From NCBI RefSeq assembly GCF_016741935.1, contig NZ_JAERRG010000008.1, forward strand, positions 248,001 through 312,000: a stretch of 64,000 bases of DNA, in the 5' to 3' direction. Every line of letters begins with the position of its first letter. Positions within the stretch are counted from its first letter, which is position 1. The position numbers and the translations under genes were made by a program. The notes beneath the pieces were generated by a model. It searched no databases, was not told where the DNA came from, and saw only the letters and a list, made by a program, of their open reading frames with translations. Origin of the DNA: Streptomyces endocoffeicus (GTDB lineage Bacteria; Actinomycetota; Actinomycetes; Streptomycetales; Streptomycetaceae). Below, piece by piece: positions 47,351 to 56,157 of this stretch.

Positions 47351-48903
47351 CGGGCACCGGGCAACGCCTCGAACGCCTGGTCTCCGACCGGGCCGAACGC
47401 AGCCCGGACGACGTCGCCGTGGTGGACGCCACCGGGCACCTGACGTTCGGAGAGCTGGAGCGGCGCGCCAACCGCGTGGCCAACGCCCTCCTCGCGGACG
47501 GTCTGCTCCCCGGCGACCGGGTCTGTCTGCTGGTTCCGAAGTCGGCCCCGGCCATCGCCGCGATCCTCGGGATCCTGAAGGCCGGAGGAGTGTGTGTACC
47601 TCTGGACGAGACCGGCCCGGACTTGCGTCTGGCGGCGGTCGTGCGACAGTGCACGCCGTGTCGGCTGCTCGTGGCCCATGAGTGCTCGGCCGTGGCGCGG
47701 CGCGTGGCGGGCATGCTCGACCCGTCCGCCCTCACGGGCGTGTTCCGTCTCGGGGAAGAGGAGACCGCCGAGGATTCCGCCCCCGCACCGGTCCCGGCCG
47801 GTGACCAGGCTGCCTACATCCTGTTCACGTCCGGTTCCACAGGGCTGCCGAAGGGCGTGGTTCTCACCCACGGCAACGTGGCGCACTTCGTCACATGGGC
47901 GAACTCGCAGTTCGGTCTGCGTCCCGGTGACCGGATCTCGTGTCAGCTGCCACTGTGCTTCGACGGATCCCTCTGGGACGTCTTCGGGTCTCTGTCCGCC
48001 GGGACGGAACTGCACCTGATGTCCGGGCGCGACAACCTGCTTCCGAGCACGGTCGCCGACTTCATCAGAAGGGCACGTCTGAACCAGTGGCTCACCGTGC
48101 CGTCGGTCCTCACCTCGATGGCCGGCCTGGACGTGGTCTCTCAGGAGGACTTCCCCGAACTGCGGAGGATCTTCTGGGGAGGTGACGTCGTCCCGCTCCC
48201 CGTCCTGCGGTACTGGATGACACGCCTGCCCCACGTGCGGTTCACGAACATGTACGGCCCGACGGAAACGACGATCGTGGCGAGCTGCCACACGCTTCGG
48301 CAGATCCCGGGGGAGGACGCGGGACCGGTTCCGATCGGCACGCCGGTACCCGGGAAGCGTTTCCAGGTGCTGGACGCCGACATGCGTCCCGTCGACCGGG
48401 GGAGCGTCGGTGATCTGTACATCTCCGGCGCCGGACTCACACCAGCCTACTGGCGCGCTCCCGCCCTGACGGACAGCTCGTTCACCGAGTGGCCGGCGGG
48501 CTCCGGCAGGCGCTGGTACCGGACCGGAGACCTGGCTCGGCAGGACGGCCGGGGCGAGTTCCACTTCCACGGTCGGGGGGACCGACAGATCAAGTCGAGT
48601 GGTCACCGTGTCGAACTGGACGAGGTGGCGGCCGCACTGACCGCCCTGTCTGATGTGGGGGACGCTGCCGTGGTCAGCATCCCGGCCCCTGAGGCCGAGG
48701 GGAACCGGATCTGTGCGGCATACGTACCAGCGGCCGGTGCGCGGCCGGACGTGACCCGGCTGCGCACCGCGCTGGCCGCGAAACTGCCGCAGTACATGCT
48801 GCCTGCGCACTGGCGTGAGTGTGACTCACTGCCGACGAACGTCAACGGAAAGACCGACCTGCTGGCTCTCAGGCAAATATTCGTCGACGACAGGAGGAAA
48901 TGA
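47347..48903 (+). CDS. stand-alone amino acid adenylation domain protein
   Basis: The 518-residue product is a free-standing NRPS-type adenylation enzyme. It shows YILFTSGSTGLPKGVVLTHG (A3), CFDGSLWDVF (A4), MYGPTETTIVAS (A5), WYRTGDLARQDGRGEFHFHG (A7-A8, shown in part) and NVNGKTDLLAL (A10 with catalytic lysine). By eye the specificity code is D-G-W-L-F-G-M-I-V-K; the leading Asp favours an alpha-amino acid, and Trp at the third place recalls phenylalanine-type pockets. It loads the carrier protein encoded next. (Hydroxy)phenylglycine, phenylalanine or an isoleucine analogue are candidates. The code alignment is approximate. Confidence 0.9.
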   Translation: MTGTGQRLERLVSDRAERSPDDVAVVDATGHLTFGELERRANRVANALLADGLLPGDRVCLLVPKSAPAIAAILGILKAGGVCVPLDETGPDLRLAAVVRQCTPCRLLVAHECSAVARRVAGMLDPSALTGVFRLGEEETAEDSAPAPVPAGDQAAYILFTSGSTGLPKGVVLTHGNVAHFVTWANSQFGLRPGDRISCQLPLCFDGSLWDVFGSLSAGTELHLMSGRDNLLPSTVADFIRRARLNQWLTVPSVLTSMAGLDVVSQEDFPELRRIFWGGDVVPLPVLRYWMTRLPHVRFTNMYGPTETTIVASCHTLRQIPGEDAGPVPIGTPVPGKRFQVLDADMRPVDRGSVGDLYISGAGLTPAYWRAPALTDSSFTEWPAGSGRRWYRTGDLARQDGRGEFHFHGRGDRQIKSSGHRVELDEVAAALTALSDVGDAAVVSIPAPEAEGNRICAAYVPAAGARPDVTRLRTALAAKLPQYMLPAHWRECDSLPTNVNGKTDLLALRQIFVDDRRK

Positions 48904-48906
48904 AGA

Positions 48907-49203
48907 ATGAACGTGTCTCCCGATAGGCAAGACGTCGCGCAGACGGTTTTGGACTGTCTGCGGAACAAACTGTTCCTCGATGGAGTGACGGTCGACACCC
49001 ACCTGATCGAGTCCGGCCTGATCGACTCGGTCGGGTTTATCAGGATGTTCGTCGTACTGGAGGAGGAGTTCGGCATAGAGGTCACCGCCCGGGATCTGTC
49101 GCTGGAGCGGTTCCAGAACGTCGGCAGCATCAGCCGGTTCGTGATCGAAAAACTGGAAGAGGGCGGCGGCAGCGAAATGCCAGTGGATGTGGTGCGGGCA
49201 TGA
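48907..49203 (+). CDS. peptidyl/acyl carrier protein
   Basis: The 98-residue protein is a carrier protein with the phosphopantetheine serine in ESGLIDSVGFIRMFV (about residues 35-49) followed by LEEEFGIEV. A strong ribosome site (GGAGG) lies inside the gap with the adenylation gene, and the stop overlaps the next start (ATGA). It is the natural partner of the upstream adenylation enzyme and probably donates its amino acid to the following GNAT. Confidence 0.92.
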   Translation: MNVSPDRQDVAQTVLDCLRNKLFLDGVTVDTHLIESGLIDSVGFIRMFVVLEEEFGIEVTARDLSLERFQNVGSISRFVIEKLEEGGGSEMPVDVVRA

Positions 49204-50246
49204 GTGACTATCGGATCACGGCGTACGCGCCGCGGCATCGGAACGCGGTGGTCGAGTTCCAGCAGATGCTCTGGCAGGGCGGCGCCAGGGGCAACTCCGC
49301 TTACTTCGACTGGAAGTTCGGGGACAACCCCTACCTGGACGACCGTTACGTCACGTTGGCATGGCAGGGATCCGAGCTCGTCGGGATGCTCGGCGTCTTC
49401 GGATCGTACTGGGAGGTCGACGGCCACGGCAGGGTGATGCTGCCGTGCCTCGCTGACACCGTGGTGGCTCCGGCGCACCGGGGCGGACCACTGTTCGGGC
49501 GCATGCTGGGGTGGCTCGTGGACCGGCTGCGAGCCGACGAGGTGCCATGGCTGCTCGACTTCGGCGACCAGCCGGCCGGGCCCGCCATGCTGATGAGCGG
49601 CTGGACGGCGGTCGGCCCCTGGCCCGTCGCCAGCGCCGAGCGCGAGGTCTCCGGGAGGGAGCAGGGGGCGTGGGACGCGCAGGAAGCCGTTCGGGGCCCC
49701 CGCTCCGGAGCGACGATCACGCCCCTCGCGAACAGCGTCCCCGAGATGCCGGCGATGGCCGCCAAGCTCGACACGCGTGGCAGTGTCCGCGTGGTCCGTG
49801 ATGAGGAGTACTTCCGCTGGCGGAACGCGAATCCGCTGGCCCGGTACTTCCACCTGGTGGCGGAATCGCAGGGGACGGTCGGCTACCTGATAGCCCACCG
49901 GACGGCGGTCGACACGGACGACGGCCCCACTCCGACCACGATCGTGGAGTGCGAGGCACTCGACGACGACGTATGGCGCGACCTGATCGAGACGGCTGTC
50001 GCAACCGTTCCGGGCAAGGTGGTGACCATGTGGGTGCGTGACCTCGCCCCTGCCCGTGAACAGTCCCTCGGGTCGCTGGGGCTTTCCCTGACACGACCCA
50101 GCGGCCGGCTGAGCCAGGACATCCACCTGCCGAAGCTCGTGATGCGCTCCACCGGCGCGGTCGACGGCGACTCCGCCCCGCTCTCCACGCTCACCTCCCC
50201 GGAGGTATGGGATCTGCGGGGCGTCTCGGGCCGCGGATGGCGTTGA
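49200..50246 (+). CDS. GNAT-fold (two-domain) acyl/aminoacyltransferase
   Basis: The 348-residue product is larger than usual acetyltransferases and looks like a tandem GNAT-fold protein. The first half has YRITAYAPRHRNAVVEFQQML, FDWKFGDNPYL, the CoA/pantetheine-type strand and turn CLADTVVAPAHRGGPLFGRML (given in part: VVAPAHRGGPLFGRML, about residues 83-98), and LDFGDQPAGPAM. The second half is less conserved. It follows an adenylation enzyme and a carrier protein, mirroring SbzC in SB-203208 biosynthesis, a GNAT that transfers an amino acid. I infer the same type of reaction: transfer of the loaded amino acid to an amine or hydroxyl of the core. Confidence 0.83.
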   Translation: MSDYRITAYAPRHRNAVVEFQQMLWQGGARGNSAYFDWKFGDNPYLDDRYVTLAWQGSELVGMLGVFGSYWEVDGHGRVMLPCLADTVVAPAHRGGPLFGRMLGWLVDRLRADEVPWLLDFGDQPAGPAMLMSGWTAVGPWPVASAEREVSGREQGAWDAQEAVRGPRSGATITPLANSVPEMPAMAAKLDTRGSVRVVRDEEYFRWRNANPLARYFHLVAESQGTVGYLIAHRTAVDTDDGPTPTTIVECEALDDDVWRDLIETAVATVPGKVVTMWVRDLAPAREQSLGSLGLSLTRPSGRLSQDIHLPKLVMRSTGAVDGDSAPLSTLTSPEVWDLRGVSGRGWR

Positions 50247-50385
50247 GCCGCCGGCTATTGCTCGCCGGTGAGCCGTCAATGGAATGCGCCACTTCATATC
50301 TTATTCCGCCGCGAGTAAATTCAGGACCGTGGGCAGCCGTCCGAGCAGAAAGAGTCAGCACGTGAAAGGTGGGGCATTGTCTTCC

Positions 50386-51114
50386 ATGGACACAATGAAG
50401 CACCAGCCGGACGACGAGAACGAGGTGCACGACCTGGTCACTTTCGAGGACCCGGACCTCAATCGTGTCACGCCTCTCGCGCAATTTCCGGAAGGGGTCG
50501 CTCTCGCGATAGTCGAGAAACTGGCCAACATCGTGCGACAGGCGCACGGAACCGAGACCGCGACGCGCCCTGACGAGGACGGCATCGTGCGTGCCCAGAG
50601 TTTCGAAGAGGGCAATGTCTACATGACGGAAAGGCCCTTCGAGGGATACTTCGCCGACCGCTACCTCATGGACTTCTACGACGTCGAGGAGCGCGACATC
50701 TGTTCCCGGATGCATCTGCACACGGGACTTCGCTTCGTCCGCATGATGACCGGGCCGGCCACGCGGATCAGGGTGTCCAGCCTGTCGCCGTTCATCGTCT
50801 GCGACGTACCGGGAGTGACTCCCTTCGTCCCGCACGCCTTCGAGGACGACCTGCCCGGAACCCCGCCCGGAGTGCAACGGACCCGGTACAACCTGATCGT
50901 GCCCGAGAACTCGTGGCTCGACATGCAGGTCCCCCGAGGCGTCTCCCACCAGTTCAACGCGATCGGGCCGAACGCCGTAATCGACTCGGTACATCCCGAG
51001 GAATCCATCGAGACGTTCCGCGAGAGCATGAGCAGTTACCGCATGATGGCCCAGACCGTCTTCCTCGCCGAGGAGAAGGAAGGCGCCAGCACCTGCGCCG
51101 CGCTGCCCGGTTGA
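50386..51114 (+). CDS. cupin protein with cysteine-dioxygenase-like 3-His site
   Basis: The 242-residue protein has two cupin motifs. Motif 1 reads MHLHTGLRFVRMMTGP (about residues 105-120), with HxH but Arg where most cupins have Glu. It resembles the HxHTxS..FLKLLxG stretch of cysteine dioxygenase. Motif 2 reads VPRGVSHQFN (about 182-191), giving the third His. A 3-His iron site is the mark of thiol dioxygenases. In SB-203208 biosynthesis the cupin SbzM turns cysteine into a sulfonamide aldehyde. I infer a similar oxidation here. The ATG at 50386 is favoured by AAAGGTGGGG upstream; a GTG at 50362 is possible. A 139-base gap separates it from the GNAT gene, so it may have its own promoter. 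Confidence 0.75.
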   Translation: MDTMKHQPDDENEVHDLVTFEDPDLNRVTPLAQFPEGVALAIVEKLANIVRQAHGTETATRPDEDGIVRAQSFEEGNVYMTERPFEGYFADRYLMDFYDVEERDICSRMHLHTGLRFVRMMTGPATRIRVSSLSPFIVCDVPGVTPFVPHAFEDDLPGTPPGVQRTRYNLIVPENSWLDMQVPRGVSHQFNAIGPNAVIDSVHPEESIETFRESMSSYRMMAQTVFLAEEKEGASTCAALPG

Positions 51115-51591
51115 TACGCCGGCAGAACCCGTCGGCGACGCTCCCCCGGAATCCCCTGATTGCCGCTCGGCGCAAGCCGGTTGACCAGATCCGGTGCGCC
51201 AAGGGCTGCCGGGAGCGACGTGTTGGTGGTCATGGAGAAGAGCGGTCACCCGGTCGGCTTCTACGAGACGACCACGGGACGGCGTCCGCAGCGGGTGCAA
51301 CTGCTGCCGGCCGCCGCACTGCCGGTACTGCCGCGACGCAAGCAGTACTTCAAGGCCGCGACGCGAGTGCGGCCGCATACGGGTGTCGCGCGCCGCGGTG
51401 TGTGGAGGCGGGCCTGCTCGACGGCGACGTGCTGGGCGTCGAGACCGAACCGGCGGTGCTGCTGGTCGTAGCCGGGCTGGAGCGGTGGCCGGCCGGGGCC
51501 GAGAAGAAGGCCGCGGCCCTCACGAGGGGCTGATCCGCCCAGATCAGGACGGCCGCGTGTGCTGGACGTCGGGGATTGCCACGTCGGCGAC
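51115..51591. other. non-coding region with a possible gene remnant at the right cluster border
   Basis: I find no intact gene in these 477 bases. Two short frames look protein-like: about 51224-51415 (VVMEKSGHPVGFYETTTG, then LLPAAALPVLPRRKQYF) and, in another frame, about 51405-51533 (VEAGLLDGDVLGVE, then LLVVAGLERWPAGAEKK). Together they could be a decayed gene broken by a frameshift, but I do not recognise the family. The region ends at a strong hairpin. Confidence 0.4.
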
Positions 51592-51627
51592 GACGGGCCG
51601 CACCCCTCGGCGGGGGTGCGGCCCGTC
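51592..51627. terminator. hairpin terminator right of the cluster
   Basis: Perfect 15-base arms (51592-51606, 51613-51627) enclose a 6-base loop. It lies 49 bases downstream of the leftward GNAT gene and beyond the cupin gene, and can act on both strands. Confidence 0.85.
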
Positions 51628-51675
51628 CACGTATCAGGGCCCCCGCGGCCCGTTCGCGTACCCGATGCCCCGCGG

Positions 51676-52557
51676 TCAGAGAAACGTCCCCGAAGGGACG
51701 TACGGCATCGGGGGCGGCATCCCCCGCAGGCACACATAGCCGCTCGTGGACAGCTCGAGCCCGGCCTCGATCCCCACGTCCACCGCCCACTGCTGCTCGG
51801 CCGTCAGCCCCGGCACCCGCGCGTCGGCGCCCTCCGGGAGGCACAGCAGCGCGGCGGTCAGCAGCCGCTTCGCCAGCCGCCGCGAGGTCGCGGCCAGCAT
51901 CTCGACCTTGCCGTCCTCGGCGACGTAGCAGTAGCCGCTGCCCGCGAGGTCGTCCACCACCAGCAACCGCCGCTGGGTGAGCAGCAGTTCGTGGTCGGCG
52001 CCGTGCGCGCCGCCCCGGGTGCGGCGGTCCACCGAGTCCAGCAGGTCCCGGTGGCGGGCCACGCCCTCGTGCACCGCGCCGTCCGGCGGGGACAGCCGCT
52101 CCTTGGTCTCCGGTCCGACCGTGCCGCGCAGCCGCATCGCCGGATGCAGCGCGAACCCCGCGCGCCGGTAGGTGCTCGCCGCGCGCGGATCCTCCGATCC
52201 GCAGATGATGCCGCGCAGACACCCCCGTCCGTACAGCAGCGCCGCGGCCAGCAACTCCCGGCCCACGCCCTGCCGCTGGGCCCGTGGCAGCACCGCGAAC
52301 ATCGACAGCCCCCAGGTGCCCTCGCGCCGGGCCGACAGCGTCACGCCGAGCGGCATCCCGGCCTCGTCCAGGGCGAGCCAGCAGCCGCCCGGGTCGGTGC
52401 GGGCGAGATGGCGGTTCCGCTCATGGACCTCGGCCACGTACCCCGGCGGCCATCCGTCCTTGCCCGCGAGGGCGGCGGAGTCCCCGAAGGCGGCGGCCAC
52501 CACCTCCCATGCCGCCTCGGCGTCCTCGTCGGTGTCACGTAGCTGGCGGAGGATCAT
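51676..52557 (-). CDS. GNAT family N-acetyltransferase
   Basis: The 293-residue product carries a typical GNAT domain in its first half: AAWEVVAAAFGDSAAL, then the acetyl-CoA loop LSMFAVLPRAQRQGVGRELL (about residues 83-102) and a GSEDPRAASTYRRAGF motif (about 113-128). The second half contains a distant GNAT-like fold, with VDDLAGSGYCYVAEDGKVEML. I chose the ATG at 52557 as the first Met of the domain (MILRQLRDTDEDA). It lies outside the biosynthetic cluster, behind the terminator, and is probably a generic acetyltransferase of unknown substrate. Confidence 0.82.
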   Translation of the reverse strand: MILRQLRDTDEDAEAAWEVVAAAFGDSAALAGKDGWPPGYVAEVHERNRHLARTDPGGCWLALDEAGMPLGVTLSARREGTWGLSMFAVLPRAQRQGVGRELLAAALLYGRGCLRGIICGSEDPRAASTYRRAGFALHPAMRLRGTVGPETKERLSPPDGAVHEGVARHRDLLDSVDRRTRGGAHGADHELLLTQRRLLVVDDLAGSGYCYVAEDGKVEMLAATSRRLAKRLLTAALLCLPEGADARVPGLTAEQQWAVDVGIEAGLELSTSGYVCLRGMPPPMPYVPSGTFL

Positions 52558-52626
52558 GCGCCCATGATGGCGCGTCCGATGGGCGATTGCCGGTACGCGG
52601 AAGCGGCTTGCTCGACCGGCGAAAGC

Positions 52627-52638
52627 GACAACGTTGTC
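52627..52638. promoter_or_regulatory. palindrome typical of a LacI-family operator
   Basis: GACAACGTTGTC is a perfect 12-base palindrome with the CG centre typical of LacI/GalR operators. It lies 149 bases upstream of the first GH92 gene. LacI-family repressors commonly control glycosidase genes in Streptomyces. No such repressor is encoded in this window. Confidence 0.5.
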
Positions 52639-52787
52639 AGTCTGACTGCAACGATCAGTACGCCGCCAACCAGGCGTCCCTGTCAAGACCGTCACCGCAC
52701 CCTTACGGCCGACGGCCCCCGTGCGATACGGTCCCCACGGCTTGCTCGACCCGGCGATCGCGGCCCTTCCGACAAGGTGGGACCGCA

Positions 52788-55700
52788 ATGCCCTCAAGAC
52801 CCCTGGCCGCCCTGGCGGCCGCGGCCCTGACCGCGGGGCTCCTGGCCACCGCGGCCACCGCGCCCGCGTCGGCCGCCCCGCCGCCGACGCTGGTCGAGGA
52901 CCCGGCGGCGTACGTCGATCCGCTCATCGGCAGCTCGGCCGGCGGCAACACCTTCCCCGGTGCCGTCGCGCCCTCCGGCATGCTGTCGTGGAGCCCGGAG
53001 AACACCCGCGGCGACGCCACCCGGACCGCCGCGCCCGGCGGCTACCACTACGACGCCACCCGCGTCCGCGGCTTCAGCCTCACCCATATGTCCGGCACCG
53101 GCTGCGCGGGCGGCGCGGGCGACATCCCCTTCTTCCCCCACGTCGGCGAGGTCACCTCCGCACCCGCCGCCGACACCAAGGACCAGGTCTACGCCTCCGA
53201 CTTCAGCCACTCCGACGAGACCGCCGAACCCGGCCGCTATAAGGTCTCCCTCGCCTCCGGCGCCGGTGCGGACCTGACCGCCACCGCCCGCACCGGCTCG
53301 GCCCGCTTCACCTACCCCGCGGACAAGACCGCCTCCCTGCTGATCCGCACCTCCTCCTCCGAGGTCGGCAGCTCGGACGCCGACCTCACCATCGACCCGG
53401 CGCACCGCACCGTCTCCGGCTCGGTCACCAGCGGCAACTTCTGCGGCTATCTCGACCCCGAGGGGCGCCGCAGCTACTACACGCTGCACTTCACCGCCAC
53501 GTTCGACACCCCGTTCACCGCCCAGGGCACCTGGCGGGACGGCACCCTGCGGCCCGGCACCACCAGCGCCGAGGGCGGCTCCGGCTATGGCACCGACGGC
53601 CGCCCGGTGGCCGGGAAGGGCTCCGGCGGCTATCTCCAATTCGCCCCGGGCACCCGCCGGGTGGGCGTCAAGGTCGGCATCAGCTACGTCAGCGACCAGG
53701 GCGCGCGGGCCAACCTCGCCGCCGAGAACCCGCCGCGGCGCGGCTTCGACCAGGTGCGCACCGCCGCGTACGACGCCTGGCGGCGGCAGCTGTCCGCCAT
53801 CCGGATCGGCGGCGGCGCGGGCGCGGACCGCACCACCTTCTACACCGCGCTCTACCACTCGCTGCTGCACCCCAACGTCATCAGCGACACCGACGGCCGC
53901 TACCGGGGCAGCGACGGTGAGGTGCACCGGGTGAGCCGGGGCCACCGGGCCCAGTACGGCACCTTCTCCGGCTGGGACGTCTACCGTTCCCAACTCCAGC
54001 TGCTCACCCTGCTGGAGCCGGACAAGGGCTCCGACATCGCGCAGTCCCTGCTGAACCTCGCCCAGCAGAACGGCGGCGTCTGGGACCGCTGGCTCCAGGG
54101 CGCCTCGGGGACGCATGTGATGAACGGCGACCCGTCGGCCGCCGCCCTCGCCGGGATCCGGGCCTTCGGCGGCGACGACTACGACCTCGACGCCGCCCTC
54201 GACTCGCTCGTCAAGGCGGCCACCGAGCCGACCGCGAAGGACCTCAGCCCGGCGGGCAAGCCCATCATGTCGGTCGGCCAGCGGCCCTCCCTCGACAAGT
54301 ACCTGAAGCTGCACTACATGCCGTCCGTCTCCAACGCCTGGGGCGGCGCGGCCGAGACCCTGGAGATGTCCGGCGCGGACTTCGCCCTCTCCCAGCTGGC
54401 GCGGGCCGCCGGCCGTAAGGACACCGCCGACACCTTCGCGCGCCGCGCCCAGTGGTGGCAGAACAACTTCAACGCCGCCGCCGACCCGGAGACCGGCGGC
54501 TATGCCGCCAACCGTAAGGCCGACGGCAGCTGGGTCACCGGCTTCACCCCGGCCACCGGCAACGGCTTCGTCGAGGGCACCAGCGCCCAGTACACCTGGA
54601 TGGTCCCGCACAACCCCGCCGGTCTCTTCGCCGCGATGGGCGGTAAGGACGCCGCGATCAAGCGCCTGGACGCCTTCTTCCACGACGCCGACGGGGGCTG
54701 GGCGCTCACCGGGGCGGGCGGCGAGAAGTCCGAGCTGGACAACGAGCCGTCGATCAACGTCCCCTACCTCTACGCGTACGCCGGGCAGCCGTACAAGACC
54801 CAGGAGACCGTGCGCGCCGCGATGAGCCAACTGTGGACCACGAAGTCCGACGGCATCCCCGGCAACGACGACCTCGGCGAGATGTCGTCGTGGTACGTCT
54901 TCTCCGCCCTCGGCATGTACCCGCAGGTGCCCTCCCGCGCCGAACTCGTCCTGGCCTCGCCCCTCTTCCCGAGGATCGAGATCGACCGCGGCGCCCGGGA
55001 CATCTCCATCCGCGCCCCGCAGGCCGCGCCCGGCGCGCCCTACGTCCAGGCGCTGAAGGTGAACGGGCGGACGAGCGACCGCCCCTGGCTGCCGGAGTCC
55101 TTCGTACGGCAGGGCGGAACGCTGGACTACACCCTGTCCGACGCCCCCGACCGCGCCTGGGGCTCGGCCCCGTCCGACGCCCCGCCCTCCTTCCGCGAGG
55201 GCGAGCAGCCGTACCAGATCGGAGTCGGCCCGACCACGGGCACGCTCGCCCCGGGAGACAGTCTGACCGTGAAGGTGGCCGCCGTCCCGGTCAGCGAGGG
55301 CGACCGCCCCGAGGTGCGCTTCACCACCGACGCCCCCGACGGGATCACCGCCTCACCCGCCTCCGGGACGGTGGGCCCCGACGGCACGGCGGAGATCTCC
55401 CTGCGCGCGGGGAAGGACACGGCCGAGGGGTTCTACGACGCGAAGGTGACGGTGACCAGCGAGGGCACCGAGGTCGTCCAGCCGATCACCCTCACCGTGG
55501 CCGCCCCCGGCTCGCTGCTCGCCGCGTACAACAACGTCGGCGCGACCGAGGACGCCGGCGAGCACGACGAGGGCGACTACGACGGCGGCGGCTGGAGCTA
55601 CTCCCGCCAGGCCCTCGCCGCCGCCGGCCTCGAACCGGGCGCCAAGGGGACCACCCAGGGCCTGGACTACACCTGGCCCGCCTCCCCGTCCGGCCGCCCC

Positions 55701-56066
55701 GACAACGCCTCCGCCACCGCCCAGACCATCGCCCTGCCCCCGTCCACGGGCCTCTCCTTCATCGGCAGCGCCGTCAACGGCAACCAGAAGGCCACCGCCA
55801 AGGTCACCTACACCGACGGCAGCTCGGACGAGGCGGACCTGTCCTTCACCGACTGGACGGTGGGCGGCGGCGCCGGAACGGTCCAGTACGGAAACGTGAC
55901 CCTCGCCAAGACCGGCTACCGCAACATCAGCGGCGGCGACAAGGACGTGGTGGACGCCTACATCTTCGCCACGAAGGCGTTCCGGGCGCCGGAGGGCAAG
56001 ACGGTCAAGAGCGTCACCCTGCCCGACAACGCCGATCTCCACGTCTTCGCGATCGCCCGCGGCTGA
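52788..56066 (+). CDS. secreted GH92 family glycosidase (alpha-mannosidase type)
   Basis: The 1092-residue protein has a Sec signal peptide (residues 1-28, ending ASAA). A GH92 beta-sandwich plus (alpha/alpha)6 domain follows (about 35-760). Landmarks are VDPLIGSSAGGNTFPGAVAPSGM (given in part: YVDPLIGSS), FSGWDVYRSQLQLL, and the catalytic-acid region GNDDLGEMSSWYVFSALG. A NEW3-type domain (about 805-905) and a carbohydrate-binding-like C-terminus (about 905-1092) complete it. GH92 enzymes are calcium-dependent exo-alpha-mannosidases acting on mannans or N-glycans. I chose the ATG at 52788 because the signal peptide begins there. A terminator follows at 56112. Confidence 0.9.
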   Translation: MPSRPLAALAAAALTAGLLATAATAPASAAPPPTLVEDPAAYVDPLIGSSAGGNTFPGAVAPSGMLSWSPENTRGDATRTAAPGGYHYDATRVRGFSLTHMSGTGCAGGAGDIPFFPHVGEVTSAPAADTKDQVYASDFSHSDETAEPGRYKVSLASGAGADLTATARTGSARFTYPADKTASLLIRTSSSEVGSSDADLTIDPAHRTVSGSVTSGNFCGYLDPEGRRSYYTLHFTATFDTPFTAQGTWRDGTLRPGTTSAEGGSGYGTDGRPVAGKGSGGYLQFAPGTRRVGVKVGISYVSDQGARANLAAENPPRRGFDQVRTAAYDAWRRQLSAIRIGGGAGADRTTFYTALYHSLLHPNVISDTDGRYRGSDGEVHRVSRGHRAQYGTFSGWDVYRSQLQLLTLLEPDKGSDIAQSLLNLAQQNGGVWDRWLQGASGTHVMNGDPSAAALAGIRAFGGDDYDLDAALDSLVKAATEPTAKDLSPAGKPIMSVGQRPSLDKYLKLHYMPSVSNAWGGAAETLEMSGADFALSQLARAAGRKDTADTFARRAQWWQNNFNAAADPETGGYAANRKADGSWVTGFTPATGNGFVEGTSAQYTWMVPHNPAGLFAAMGGKDAAIKRLDAFFHDADGGWALTGAGGEKSELDNEPSINVPYLYAYAGQPYKTQETVRAAMSQLWTTKSDGIPGNDDLGEMSSWYVFSALGMYPQVPSRAELVLASPLFPRIEIDRGARDISIRAPQAAPGAPYVQALKVNGRTSDRPWLPESFVRQGGTLDYTLSDAPDRAWGSAPSDAPPSFREGEQPYQIGVGPTTGTLAPGDSLTVKVAAVPVSEGDRPEVRFTTDAPDGITASPASGTVGPDGTAEISLRAGKDTAEGFYDAKVTVTSEGTEVVQPITLTVAAPGSLLAAYNNVGATEDAGEHDEGDYDGGGWSYSRQALAAAGLEPGAKGTTQGLDYTWPASPSGRPDNASATAQTIALPPSTGLSFIGSAVNGNQKATAKVTYTDGSSDEADLSFTDWTVGGGAGTVQYGNVTLAKTGYRNISGGDKDVVDAYIFATKAFRAPEGKTVKSVTLPDNADLHVFAIARG

Positions 56067-56111
56067 GTGAGTCAACGCGAAGAGTCGCGACCTACGATCG
56101 AGTGAAGCGAG

Positions 56112-56134
56112 GGCAAGTGCCACCGGCACTTGCC
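56112..56134 (+). terminator. hairpin terminator after the first GH92 gene
   Basis: GGCAAGTGCC-ACC-GGCACTTGCC has perfect 10-base arms and is followed by a pyrimidine-rich TTCGTCTCTCT. It lies 45 bases after the stop codon. Confidence 0.8.
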
Positions 56135-56157
56135 TTCGTCTCTCTAGGTTTCGACGC

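Noticed and set aside
11087-51114. Modular NRPS or PKS cluster
   Set aside because: Only stand-alone adenylation and carrier proteins occur; no condensation, ketosynthase or thioesterase domains are visible.
52794-54830. Long open frame antisense to the first GH92 gene
   Set aside because: Same type of GC-driven shadow, with no recognisable motif.
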